NCBI GenBank assembly: GCA_050011155.1
Contig: JBEKJP010000003.1
Location: 1-64,000, forward strand
Source: Palsa-504 sp050011155
GTDB taxonomy: Bacteria > Actinomycetota > Actinomycetes > Streptosporangiales > Streptosporangiaceae
Direction of reading: 5' to 3'
Length of the DNA stretch: 64,000 nt
How positions within the stretch are numbered: position 1 is the first letter of the stretch; every line of letters begins with the position of its first letter. The position numbers and the translations under genes are program-made. Below, in pieces: positions 42,579 to 52,396 of the stretch. The notes below the pieces were generated by a model, which saw nothing but the letters and a program-made list of their open reading frames with translations, did no database searches and was not told the origin of the DNA.

Positions 42579-43082
42579 TCAGAGAACGGAAATAACGCAA
42601 GGCCATGACGCGGATGGGGAAAGCAGCCGACGGGCTGTCACCACCAGGGGACCGGCCCGGTACACCCACCGGCCGCCCTCCACCGCCAGGTTCTCGAACT
42701 CCGCGAGGCGCCCGCCGTGCTCGGCCTGGCGCAGTACCAGCAGGTTCCGGCAGAGCGAGAGCACGGAATCCGGATCGTCCCGCTGGCCGGCCACCGTCGC
42801 GGCCGTCGTCTCCTCGACGATCCGGGCCAGCTGGGTCGGATCGAAGTCGGCGAAGGCGAACGGGAAGTTGAAGCCGAGCTGCAGCTCGTCGTGGTTGCCG
42901 TAGTAGGCGGCCAGCCGTTCGGCGTCGGGGACCCAGGTCTCGGCAGCCCGGAGCAGCCCGGGGCGATGCCCGCGGAGCTGGCGTAAGACATTCCGGGTCA
43001 CTCCGAGTGCGGTCGGCCGTGAAACAAGAAGATCGGCTCGCGACACCTGGAGTCTCCATCCTTCCAAGCTGGGAGTAGTCAA
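42579..43082 (-). pseudogene. C-terminal fragment of a GH13 alpha-glucosidase
   Basis: The stretch AAETWVPDAERLAAYYG, ELQLGFNFPFAFADFDPTQLARIVEET and SVLSLCRNLLVLRQAEHGG matches the second half of bacterial alpha-glucosidases. The catalytic Asp/Glu region, the ANHD segment and the proper N-terminus are absent; TAATVAGQRDDPDSVLSL is an internal deletion junction. A TTG overlaps the stop of the intact glucosidase, but the first ~30 residues do not match the family. It is probably the tail of the same gene whose head lies at 45477-45669. Confidence 0.7.
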
Positions 43083-44671
43083 AGATGGAAGATCCCGAAG
43101 GAGAACGGACCCGCGGTGATCGTTGCCTGACCCAGATTGACGCCCGTGTGCATTACCGCCGTCGCGGCGGCCATCTCGGGGCGGTCGTGCGGCAGGACGT
43201 GAGCGCGGTCGCTGGGGTTGATGATCACCAGGAACCGGCCACTGCGCAGGTAGGCGAGGGGATATGCGTCGGACAGGATCTCCAGGCTGCCACCCGGCCC
43301 GAGTTCGGGGTGAGAGCGCCGCAGCGCGATCAGGTCCCTGACGAGGTGCAGGAGCGAGTCCTGGTCGGCGCGCTGCCCGGCGACGGTGGGGCGTCGCGGA
43401 TCGGGATCGACCGGCAGGTAGAGGCTCGTGGCCGGGGCGGCGGAGAATCCGGCGTTACGGCTTGAGTCCCATTGCATAGGGGTGCGTGCCCCGGCCCGGT
43501 TGTAGCCGGAGCGCATGACGCTGCCCTCAGTGTCCGGAAGACCGGGAAGGTGGCGCATGCCGATCTCGTCGCCGTAGTAGATGGCCGGCAGGGTCGGGAA
43601 GGTGAGCAGGAACGCGAACGCGGGCGGCAACTGCTCGGGGGTGCGCGGCCCGGCACACAGCCGGGCGAAGTCGTGGTTGGCGGTGGGCAGCGCGATGTGG
43701 CCAGGCTCGCCGATCGCGGCGAGCGCGTCATGGTACGCGGCCAGGAACGTGCCGGCGTTACCCCGGCCGCCGGCGTCGAAGTAGCACGGCGGCTCCGTGG
43801 CCCATTCCGGGCGTTCGGTCGAGGTGCCGTTGCTCCACAGCGAGCGCAGCGGCCGGCCGTTGGTCGGGCCGCCGAAGTGGAGGAAGAAGTCGGCGTGGAA
43901 CCCCGCGGGCACGGCAACTGCCGGGTCGCCCCACTCGGACAGCAGGACCGCGTCGGGATGCGCGCGGTCGAGCCAGGCGCGCGCCTCCCGCCACAGCCGG
44001 GCCGTTTCGGTGTAGCCCGGGTCGTCTTTCACCAGCGAGGAGGCCATGTCGACCCGGAACCCGGACACCCCCAGCCGTAGCCAGTGGTCAATGATCGTGC
44101 GCAACGCCGCGCGGTTGGCCTGCGGGCCGTCGGCCGCCAGGTCCTGCCGCCAGGGTTCGCCCGCCTTCTGGCGGGCGTAACCGAAGTTCAGCGCGGGCTG
44201 AAAGTCGAAGAAGTTCGGCAGGTAACCACCCGGCCGGCTGCCGGGAGAGCGGACGAACCTCTCCGGCAGTCGGCCGTCAGGGCCTGGGTCGGCCCAGATG
44301 TAGCGGTGATCGCCCTCGTCGTGCGCGGACGCCACGAACCACGGGTGGGTGTCGGAGGTGTGTCCCGGCACCAGGTCAAGCAGGAGCCTGATACCGCGTG
44401 CGCGGGCCTGACCGGCCAGCTCGGCCAGGTAATGGTTGTCTCCGTAGCGCGGAGCGATCGTGAGGTAGTCGGCGACGTCGTAACCGGCGTCGCGCATCGG
44501 GGAGACAAAGCAGGGGTTGAGCCACACCGCCGTGACCCCGAGCCAGGCCAGGTAGTCCAGGTGCTCCGCGATGCCGCGCAGGTCGCCGATCCCGTCACCG
44601 TCAGAGTCCGCGAAGCTCTGCGGATAGATCTGGTACAGGACCGCATCGTTCAGCCAGGTCGGTGCGGCCAT
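43079..44671 (-). CDS. GH13 alpha-glucosidase / oligo-1,6-glucosidase-like enzyme
   Basis: The 530-residue protein is complete. It has the calcium loop DSDGDGIGDLRG, the nucleophile Asp in GFRVDMASSL, the acid Glu in LLSEWGDPA and the third catalytic Asp in TANHDFARL, within a TIM barrel, then a C-terminal beta domain. No signal peptide is seen, so it acts on imported sugars in the cytoplasm. It is downstream of an MsmK-type ATPase and permeases. Its ATG overlaps the stop of a recombinase remnant (TAATG), so its original upstream region has been replaced. Confidence 0.92.
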   Translation of the reverse strand: MAAPTWLNDAVLYQIYPQSFADSDGDGIGDLRGIAEHLDYLAWLGVTAVWLNPCFVSPMRDAGYDVADYLTIAPRYGDNHYLAELAGQARARGIRLLLDLVPGHTSDTHPWFVASAHDEGDHRYIWADPGPDGRLPERFVRSPGSRPGGYLPNFFDFQPALNFGYARQKAGEPWRQDLAADGPQANRAALRTIIDHWLRLGVSGFRVDMASSLVKDDPGYTETARLWREARAWLDRAHPDAVLLSEWGDPAVAVPAGFHADFFLHFGGPTNGRPLRSLWSNGTSTERPEWATEPPCYFDAGGRGNAGTFLAAYHDALAAIGEPGHIALPTANHDFARLCAGPRTPEQLPPAFAFLLTFPTLPAIYYGDEIGMRHLPGLPDTEGSVMRSGYNRAGARTPMQWDSSRNAGFSAAPATSLYLPVDPDPRRPTVAGQRADQDSLLHLVRDLIALRRSHPELGPGGSLEILSDAYPLAYLRSGRFLVIINPSDRAHVLPHDRPEMAAATAVMHTGVNLGQATITAGPFSFGIFHL

Positions 44672-45476
44672 TAGCTGATCCTGACCCGGCGGAGGATCTC
44701 GGCTCGGTCGGCGCTTCCCCTGCCGCGCTCAGCGGGGGCGACCACCATGTGCTTACCGCGCAGCGCCATCTTGAACAGGTCTCGCCTCTCCTTGTGCTCG
44801 GCGGCGTCCCATCGCCGCTTCCACTGCTCGCGGTTCGCCTTCAACGGCTGCTGCGCCACCGGACCGGGTCTATCTCGGTCTTGCCGCGTCCCCCGACGCC
44901 GGGGTTACAGAGGTACTTGGGCGAGTTCGGCCGCCCGCGTCGGCGCGAAGCGAAGAGCGCGCAAAGGCGGTCGAAATCCTCCTCACGGATAATCGGCTCG
45001 CCCGGCAGGTGTCCCACGACGGCTTGCACGCCTGTCTTCGAGTCGGTGTGAGTGATCCGCCCGCAGTTGATCGGGCGCGGGACGAGTTCCTGGAGCGAGT
45101 CGATCTTGATGGGCTTGTCGCGAATGCTGCGGATGCCGCGCTCGTCGAGTTCGTTGACCAGCGTCAGCAGTGCCTCTCCGGCCAAGAGGCGGCTCGTCAG
45201 CTCGCGGAGGATCTCGGCTTCGTCTTCTTTCACGGTCACGCGGTCGGCTTCAAACCCGAATCGCCGGCTGTCTCCCAGAGGGGTACCCGCTGTAGCCCTC
45301 CGCCGCATTCCGCGGCGGACCCTGGTCGACAGGCGGTCAGAGTAGTAAGCGGCGGCGTTGATGGCGTCGCGGAACGACTTCTTGCCGTTCGGGGTGGTCA
45401 GGTCATACTCGCTCTCGCTGTCCAGGATGAGTATTCCCCGGTCGGCGAGGTCGATCATCCGCTCGCCGTCTACCGC
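44671..45476 (-). pseudogene. Decayed large serine recombinase
   Basis: Two frames are joined by an internal deletion or frameshift near 44841-44859. The first (MIDLADRGILILDSESEYDL, DRLSTRVRRGMRRR, RRFGFEADRVTVKEDEAEIL, PREL-type region with EDFDRLCALFASRRRGRPNSPKYL shortened here) covers the end of the resolvase domain and the recombinase domain. The second (RRWDAAEHKERRDLFKMAL, VVAPAERGRGSADRAEI) is the family's C-terminal end. The catalytic serine region and the zinc ribbon/coiled coil are missing. It must be inactive and marks an old phage or integrative element insertion. Confidence 0.8.
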
Positions 45477-45669
45477 GCTGGCCGGCCTGGGCGATCAGCT
45501 CGTCCAGGCCGGCCAGCGTGCCCAGGTGATCGAGCCGCTCGATGATGCCGCGCAGGTCGCCGTAGCCGTCACCGTCGCTGTCCCGCCAGGACCGCACGTA
45601 CAGCTGGTAGATGACGGCGCCGTGCCACCACGGCGGGGCCGCCTGCGGCGAAGGCATCGAGTGGCTCAC
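45477..45669 (-). pseudogene. N-terminal fragment of a GH13 alpha-glucosidase
   Basis: WWHGAVIYQLYVRSWRDSDG and DGYGDLRGIIERLDHL is the usual start of a GH13 alpha-glucosidase. The next residues, GTLAGLDELIAQAG, belong about 40 residues further on, so an internal deletion is present. At about 45477 the reading runs out of frame into recombinase sequence. The GTG start at 45669 keeps its place directly after the MsmK gene, so this was the original glucosidase of the operon. Confidence 0.8.
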
Positions 45670-45675
45670 GTTCTC

Positions 45676-46833
<1,158 letters not shown>

Positions 46834-46842
46834 GATGACTCC

Positions 46843-47688
46843 CTAACCCTTCACTGCGCCTGAGGTCAGGCCCGAGATGACGAACTTGCGGAAGATGAAC
46901 ACCAGCAGGCCGATGGGCACCACCGCCGCCACGCTGGCGGCGAAGATGGTCCCGTAGGGAACCTGGAAGTTCCCGCCGAACTCGGCGATGCCCACCGGGA
47001 TGGTCCGGTAGTTGTTGGCGCTGTCGAAGGTGAGCGCCATCAAGAACTCGGTCCAGCAGGCGGTGAAGCAGAAGATGCCGGCCGTGAACACGCCCGGCAG
47101 GGCCATCGGCAAGATGATCGTCCAGACCGTCCGCAGCGGCCCGGCGCCGTCGATCCGGGCGGTCTCCTCCATCTCCTTGGGGATGCCGAGCATGTAGTTG
47201 CGCAGGATCCAGATGGCGAACGGCAGGTTGAACGCGGTGTACGGGATGATCAGCCCCTGGTAGCTGTTCAGCCAGCCGAGGTTGCGCTCCAGCAGGTACA
47301 GCGGCGCGAGCACGGCCACCGCGGGGAAGACCGAGATCATCAGCAGCGTGACCATGAGGGGGAACTTGCCCCGCATGGGCAGCCGCCCGAGCGCGTACCC
47401 GGCCAGGGTACCCAGGACGAGCACCAGCGCGGTGGCGATGATCGTGACGATCAGCGAGTTCCTGAAGTAGATGCCGAAGTCGTAATTGACGAAAGCGTTG
47501 TGGTAGTTCGACCCGCTGAACGGGGTCGGGCCCAGCGAGGGCGGGCTGTCCCCGACCGCGTTGGGGTTCTTGAAGCTGGAGGCGATCAGCCAGTACAGCG
47601 GTATGAGGATGAAGAGCACGGTGACCGTGGTGGAGATGGTGACACCGTTGATGTACTTGTGCCAGCCGGTCCGCTTGCGATTGCGCAT
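46843..47688 (-). CDS. Sugar ABC transporter permease, MalG type
   Basis: The 281-residue protein has six membrane helices and the EAA-type loop EETARIDGAGPLRTVWTIILPMALPG that docks onto the ATPase. Its N-terminus (TVTVLFILIPLYWLIASSFKN) is typical of MalG-like subunits. It is separated by one base from the MalF-type gene and ten bases from the ATPase gene, in one operon. Confidence 0.93.
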   Translation of the reverse strand: MRNRKRTGWHKYINGVTISTTVTVLFILIPLYWLIASSFKNPNAVGDSPPSLGPTPFSGSNYHNAFVNYDFGIYFRNSLIVTIIATALVLVLGTLAGYALGRLPMRGKFPLMVTLLMISVFPAVAVLAPLYLLERNLGWLNSYQGLIIPYTAFNLPFAIWILRNYMLGIPKEMEETARIDGAGPLRTVWTIILPMALPGVFTAGIFCFTACWTEFLMALTFDSANNYRTIPVGIAEFGGNFQVPYGTIFAASVAAVVPIGLLVFIFRKFVISGLTSGAVKG

Positions 47689-47689
47689 G

Positions 47690-48643
47690 TCAGTTGCCTT
47701 CCTGCCCGACCTGGGCCCGGAACACCCGCAGCGTGGCCAGGCAGCCGAGGAGCACCAGCAGCGCGGTGCTCGACGCCACGGCGGCGCCGGGACCGAACGA
47801 GAGGTTCTTGAACAACGCGTTGTAGGCCAGGATGGCCAGCGACTGGGTGGCCGTGCCGGGACCGCCGCCGGTCATGACGTAGGGCAGGTCGAACAGGCCG
47901 AATGCCTGCAGCACGCGGAACATGACCGCGAGCGCGATCGTGGGCCGCAGCAACGGCAGGGTGATGGTCCAGAACGTGGTCCAGCCGGATGCGCCGTCCA
48001 CCTCGGCCGCCTCGTAGACGTCCCCCGGCAGCATGACCAGGCCGGCCAGCACGATGATCGCGACGAACGGAGTGGTCTTCCAGATGTCGGCGATCATCAC
48101 GCCGATGATGGCCGGCGTCGGGGTGCCGAGGATGACCGGGTGGCCCAGGCCGAGGCCGCCCAGGATGTAGTCGGCGATGCCGTAGGTGCCGTTGTAGATG
48201 TAGTTCCACAGCTCGGCGTTGATGACGGTGATCATCGACCACGGGATGAGCAGCAGCGCCATCATCCAGCCGCGCCCGGCCACCAGGCGCTCGAGCACGA
48301 GCGCGATGCAGGTGCCGAGGAACAGTTCGAACGCCACGGTCACCAAGGTGTAGTAGACGGTGAAGAACAACGCGTCACGCCATAGCGCCGCGTGAATCAG
48401 GAGGTTGTAGTTGCTGACGGTGAAGCCGTCGAGGCTGAAACCGTTGCCGGTCACCGTCACGTGGTTGAAGCTCATGACGACCGAGTACACGATCGGGAAG
48501 ATCGTGACCGCGGCGATGACGATCAAGGCGGGCGCCGAGAAACCCCAGCCCATCCGGGCCAGCCGCTTCCTGTTGACGTCGGGGCGGCCGACCAGCGGCG
48601 TGGACACGAGGTCCGGCTCGGCGGTACTTGAGATGGTGGCCAT
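47690..48643 (-). CDS. Sugar ABC transporter permease, MalF type
   Basis: The 317-residue integral membrane protein has the EAA loop YEAAEVDGASGWTTFWTITLPLLRP and about six helices, beginning WGFSAPALIVIAAVTIFPIVYSV. An AAGGAGTG ribosome-binding site precedes the ATG. Together with the MalG-type subunit it forms the membrane channel. It follows a strong hairpin and the solute-binding gene at 48797-50182. Confidence 0.93.
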   Translation of the reverse strand: MATISSTAEPDLVSTPLVGRPDVNRKRLARMGWGFSAPALIVIAAVTIFPIVYSVVMSFNHVTVTGNGFSLDGFTVSNYNLLIHAALWRDALFFTVYYTLVTVAFELFLGTCIALVLERLVAGRGWMMALLLIPWSMITVINAELWNYIYNGTYGIADYILGGLGLGHPVILGTPTPAIIGVMIADIWKTTPFVAIIVLAGLVMLPGDVYEAAEVDGASGWTTFWTITLPLLRPTIALAVMFRVLQAFGLFDLPYVMTGGGPGTATQSLAILAYNALFKNLSFGPGAAVASSTALLVLLGCLATLRVFRAQVGQEGN

Positions 48644-48730
48644 TAATCACACTCCTTTTCCGTGATCACCTGACCGGCCCCGTTGATCCCTGGTGATCTG
48701 CTTTAACGATCTCGCAAAACAGGTCGGCCG

Positions 48731-48781
48731 CCTAGGGGACGGGACGCGACGGCGGCACCGCCGTCGCGTCCCAGCCCTAGG
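48731..48781. terminator. Strong intercistronic hairpin between solute-binding and permease genes
   Basis: GGGACGCGACGGCGG (48741-48755) pairs with CCGCCGTCGCGTCCC (48758-48772). An outer stem CCTAGGG (48731-48737) / CCCTAGG (48775-48781) extends it. It lies 16 bases past the stop of the solute-binding gene. No T-run follows, so partial termination or mRNA stabilisation that favours the binding protein is likely. Confidence 0.8.
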
Positions 48782-48796
48782 CGTCAGGCGGTCTGG

Positions 48797-50182
48797 TTAC
48801 AGCCCGCCGGAACTGCTGCTGCTGAGCGCGCTGCTCGCGGCCGACTGCATGGCCGACGTCGCCGCGGACGGCGAGGCCGACCCGGCCAGGGCCCCGTTCA
48901 CGTTCTGGTAGATCGCGGTGGACAGCGCCGGGTAGTCGGGCGTGCCCGCGGGCCGCGGGGCCAGCTTGGTCTTGGGCACGACGGCGAACACCGGGTTCGA
49001 GCCGATGACCGTGGGGTCGGAGCGCACGGCCGTGACGGTGGAGATGAACCCGTACCGCTTGGACAGGATGTCCTGGGCCGCGGGGGTGGACAGCCACTTG
49101 ATGAAGGTCAGGTCCGCGTTGATGTTCTTGCTGTGCGGGTTGATGTACATGTTCCACCCGCCGATGTTGGAGTAGCCGGGGTACGACTGACCCGCGAAGG
49201 TGGGCAGCGGCGCCACGCCGACCTGGCTGGGCGTGAGCTTGCCGCCGCTGGACGGAGTCGTGGCGGCGCTGTAGGCGTAGTCCCAGTTGCGCAGGAACGC
49301 GGCACTGCCCCCGCCGAAGGTGTTCATCGCCTGCGGCTCCTGGAACGTCGTCACCGCAGCCGGGCTGGCACCGGACGTGATCAGGCTGCGCATGAACGTG
49401 ACGGCCTTGGTGGCAGCCGCGGAGTTCAGCGTGGCCTGGGTGTAGGAACTGTTGGTCGGCGCGCCGCCCGCGTCGGTCAGGTACTCCATGAAGTTGCAGG
49501 TCAGGCCCTCGTAGGAGTCACCTTCCCAGACGAACCCGTACTTGACCAGGCCGTCCTTGACCAGCTTGACGGAGTCGCTCTCGAGCTGCTCCCAGGTCTG
49601 CGGCACGGACATGTGGTCCTTGGCCAGCAGGTCCTTGCGGTAGTACAGGAACCCCTGGTCCTCGAACAGCGGCGAGCCGTAGACCTGGCCCTTGTAGGTC
49701 GCGCCCTGGACCAGGCCGGGGGCGAACTTGCTGAAGTAGCTCGACGGCAGGTACTTGGACAGCGGCACGGCCAGCTGGTGCGCGCCGAACTGGGCCGGCC
49801 AGATCACGTCGCCCATGAACACGTCCGGAGTGGACGAGCCGCCGGAGATCTCGGTGGCCAGGGTGGCCCGGTTGGTGTCGGTGTCGGTCGGCGCGGACAC
49901 CAGCGTCACCTTGATGCCCGGGTACTGCTTCTCGAACGCGTTGATCAGGACCGTCCGGGCGTCGTTGGCGCCGGTGCCGGTGAGCGGGCTGGCCGACCAG
50001 ACGATGCTGCCCGAGGTGGCCGACCCGGTGGCCGACTGGGTGGCGCCGCCACCGGCGGTGCTGCTCGAGCTGCCGCTGCTCCCGCTGCTCCCGCCGCAGC
50101 CGGCCAGGGCGAGCGCCCCGGCTACGCCGACGACGGCGGTTAGCTGCCAGGAGCGTCTTCCGGGATATCTACGCGATCCCAT
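48797..50182 (-). CDS. Sugar ABC transporter solute-binding lipoprotein (first copy)
   Basis: The N-terminus is a lipoprotein signal with lipobox LAGC, followed by a Ser/Gly-rich linker. The mature part is an extracellular solute-binding protein family 1 (LYYRKDLLAKDHMSVPQTWEQL, NIGGWNMYINPHSKNINADLTFIKW). It should bind a malto- or trehalose-like sugar outside the membrane for the MalF/MalG permease. GGAGGAAGC precedes the ATG. It shares its operon with a second binding protein upstream. Confidence 0.93.
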   Translation of the reverse strand: MGSRRYPGRRSWQLTAVVGVAGALALAGCGGSSGSSGSSSSTAGGGATQSATGSATSGSIVWSASPLTGTGANDARTVLINAFEKQYPGIKVTLVSAPTDTDTNRATLATEISGGSSTPDVFMGDVIWPAQFGAHQLAVPLSKYLPSSYFSKFAPGLVQGATYKGQVYGSPLFEDQGFLYYRKDLLAKDHMSVPQTWEQLESDSVKLVKDGLVKYGFVWEGDSYEGLTCNFMEYLTDAGGAPTNSSYTQATLNSAAATKAVTFMRSLITSGASPAAVTTFQEPQAMNTFGGGSAAFLRNWDYAYSAATTPSSGGKLTPSQVGVAPLPTFAGQSYPGYSNIGGWNMYINPHSKNINADLTFIKWLSTPAAQDILSKRYGFISTVTAVRSDPTVIGSNPVFAVVPKTKLAPRPAGTPDYPALSTAIYQNVNGALAGSASPSAATSAMQSAASSALSSSSSGGL

Positions 50183-50278
50183 GCTTCCTCCACTGAAGGT
50201 AGTTACTTCGTGACTCTATGTAACGGCATGTGCGTTCAGACGGGTGGCGGCGCGCCGGCGTCGCTGTCGTCGAGGGGT

Positions 50279-50314
50279 GCAGGGCTGGCCGGCCCCCGTG
50301 GCGGTCAGCCCTGC
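50279..50314 (-). terminator. Terminator-like hairpin between the two binding-protein genes
   Basis: GCAGGGCTG (50279-50287) pairs with CAGCCCTGC (50306-50314), seven bases after the stop codon of the upstream binding protein. No T-run follows. It may attenuate read-through into the second binding-protein gene. Confidence 0.6.
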
Positions 50315-50320
50315 GAGGCT

Positions 50321-51613
50321 TTATCCGTCGCGGATGATCTGGGTCAGTTGCCCGGCCATTTCCGTCAGGGCCTGCTGGGGTTCCTTCTTCTGGGTCAGGG
50401 CCTGGTACACCGCGCTCGAGATGGCCAGGCTGGCCTGGTCGTAGTTGGTGATGGCGGGGCGCGGCTTGGCCGAGTTGATGGCCTGCTCGAGCACGGGCAG
50501 GTAGGGATGGCCGCGGATCAGGCTCTGGTCCGTGTAGAGCCGGGTCCAGACGGGGGGGAACGACCCCTGCTCCAGCATCTGCCGTTCGTTCGGCAGATCC
50601 GTCATGTACTTGATGAAGTCAAGCGCCGTCCGCTGGTGCTGGGAATACGAGCTGATCGCGAGGTTGGCCCCGCCCAGCGCGCTGGAGCCCGCGCCGTCGG
50701 GTCCCGGCAGCGCCGTGACCCCGAACTTCCCGTACACCCGGTTCCGCGCGCCCTTGGCGGACAGGGCGGCGTAGACGTCCGGCCAGTTGTCCAGGAACAG
50801 GAACTTGCCGGCCGCGAACGCGTCCTGGGCCGACTCCTCTTCGTAGGTCAGCGTGACCTGCGGGATCCAGCCCTGCTGGAACCCGTGCACGAGGAACTCG
50901 AGCCCTTGCAGCGCCGGGGCCGAGTTCACGGTGACCCGGGTGCCCTCGGGGGAGAGGATCGATCCCCCCGCCGACTGCACCACCGACGCGAAGTTGACGG
51001 TAAGCCCCTCGTACGGGGCGAACGTCCCGGCGTACCCGGAGAGCCCGTACTTAGGCGCCACGGTCATGGCGAGCTGCTGCAGCTGAGCCCAGGTCTTGGG
51101 GGGCTGCTTACCCGCCTTGGCCAGGATGTCCTTGCGGTAGTACAGCAGGTCCGCGTTGCTGTAGTCGGGCACCGCGTAGAGCCGGCCCTGGTACATGGCG
51201 GTGTCGACGGCCGGCTTGAGGAAGTCGCCGAGCGGGAACTGGCTCTGCGGTAGCGGGATGATCCAGCCGTTCGAGGCGAACTCGGCGGTCCAGATGACAT
51301 CCATGTCGATGACGTCGTACAGGTCGCTCTTGGCCTGGAGGTTCGCGACCAGCTGGGCCAGCTGGTCGTTGGCCGCCTCCGGCAGCAGCAGCAGGGTGAC
51401 CTTCTGGTCGGGATGACTCTGGTTCCAGCCGTTGATCACGCCCGGTAGCCAGCCGGAGTTGTCCTTGCCGATGGCGAAGGTGATCGGGCCGATGCCGTCC
51501 CCGGCCGTGGCCTGCCCGGCCGGCGCCGCGCCACTGGCGGTGCAGCCCGCGAGCCCGGTCATGAGCATGAGGCCCGCAGTAAGGACCGCGATACCAGGCA
51601 TCGCACGCCTCAT
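50321..51613 (-). CDS. Sugar ABC transporter solute-binding lipoprotein (second copy)
   Basis: A lipoprotein signal peptide with lipobox LAGC (IAVLTAGLMLMTGLAGC) precedes a family 1 solute-binding domain (LLYYRKDILAKAGKQPPKTWAQL, SYSQHQRTALDFIKYM). It is clearly related to the protein at 48797-50182 but diverged, for example in the ligand-contact stretches. ATG 51613 was chosen because GGAGG precedes it by five bases; an upstream GTG at 51637 would lengthen it by eight residues. It is the first gene of the sugar locus in transcription order. Confidence 0.9.
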   Translation of the reverse strand: MRRAMPGIAVLTAGLMLMTGLAGCTASGAAPAGQATAGDGIGPITFAIGKDNSGWLPGVINGWNQSHPDQKVTLLLLPEAANDQLAQLVANLQAKSDLYDVIDMDVIWTAEFASNGWIIPLPQSQFPLGDFLKPAVDTAMYQGRLYAVPDYSNADLLYYRKDILAKAGKQPPKTWAQLQQLAMTVAPKYGLSGYAGTFAPYEGLTVNFASVVQSAGGSILSPEGTRVTVNSAPALQGLEFLVHGFQQGWIPQVTLTYEEESAQDAFAAGKFLFLDNWPDVYAALSAKGARNRVYGKFGVTALPGPDGAGSSALGGANLAISSYSQHQRTALDFIKYMTDLPNERQMLEQGSFPPVWTRLYTDQSLIRGHPYLPVLEQAINSAKPRPAITNYDQASLAISSAVYQALTQKKEPQQALTEMAGQLTQIIRDG

Positions 51614-51889
51614 GCCGGCCTCCGCCCACATCCTCACGGCTCAGGTAGAATTCGTACATGCATGTTATGCACGGCCGTTAGGTATATGTCAACAGCGTCA
51701 CATAACGAGTCAGACATGTTTCGCGGCACCCAAAGGCGAGGCGTGTCACAGGGCCATCGGAAGCCGTAGTCACCTGCGGTGTTACCCCCGGTGGGGTGAA
51801 TTATCCGTATCGCTGGGCCTTATCAGCGGGTAATGCACGGCGATAACCTGATCTACAGGGTCCGGGGGGCCCAGGGAGGTGACGGGAAC

Positions 51890-52396
51890 GTGCGGCAGCC
51901 CTTGCTGGCCCTGCTCGCCAAGGAACCAGCGCACGGCTACGAGCTCAAGCTCGCGCTGGAACAGATCTTCGGGGAAGCCTATCCATCGCCCAACATCGGG
52001 CAGATCTACGTCACGCTGAAGCGCCTCGAGCAGGACGGGCTGGTGCGCAGCGAGGACGTGGAGCAGACCACGCGGCCGAACAAGCGCGTCTACGAGCTCA
52101 CCCCGGTCGGCCGGGACGCGCTGCGCGCCTGGGTGGGGGAGCCCAGCGACGGCCCGCGCGTCCGCGACGAGTTTTTCATCAAGCTCATCCTGGCTCCGAT
52201 GGCGGGACTCGCCGACCGGATGGAGCTCATGAACTCCCAGCGCAGGCATTATCTGGGCATAATGCGTAACCTGAGCGAGCTGCAGGCGGAAACCGACCCG
52301 GCGGACGTCCCGGCCCGGCTCCTGATCGAGGGTGCGATCCTGCACCTGCAGGCCGACCTCGACTGGCTGGAGAGATGCCAGGAGGAACTTGTGTGA
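51890..52396 (+). CDS. PadR-family transcriptional regulator
   Basis: The winged helix is typical of PadR: QPLLALLAKEPAHGYELKLALE, IYVTLKRLEQDGLV, YELTPVGRDALRAWV. A C-terminal helical part mediates dimers. GTG 51890 is preferred over an upstream ATG at 51833, because GGAGGT (51875-51880) is well placed and homology begins here. It is co-transcribed with the ABC-FtsX export pair (GTGA overlap) and is their likely regulator. Confidence 0.9.
   Translation: MRQPLLALLAKEPAHGYELKLALEQIFGEAYPSPNIGQIYVTLKRLEQDGLVRSEDVEQTTRPNKRVYELTPVGRDALRAWVGEPSDGPRVRDEFFIKLILAPMAGLADRMELMNSQRRHYLGIMRNLSELQAETDPADVPARLLIEGAILHLQADLDWLERCQEELV

Noticed and set aside
44671..45458. Functional serine integrase with attachment sites
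   Set aside because: The catalytic serine region and zinc ribbon are absent and the frame is broken; no att-like direct repeats could be found.
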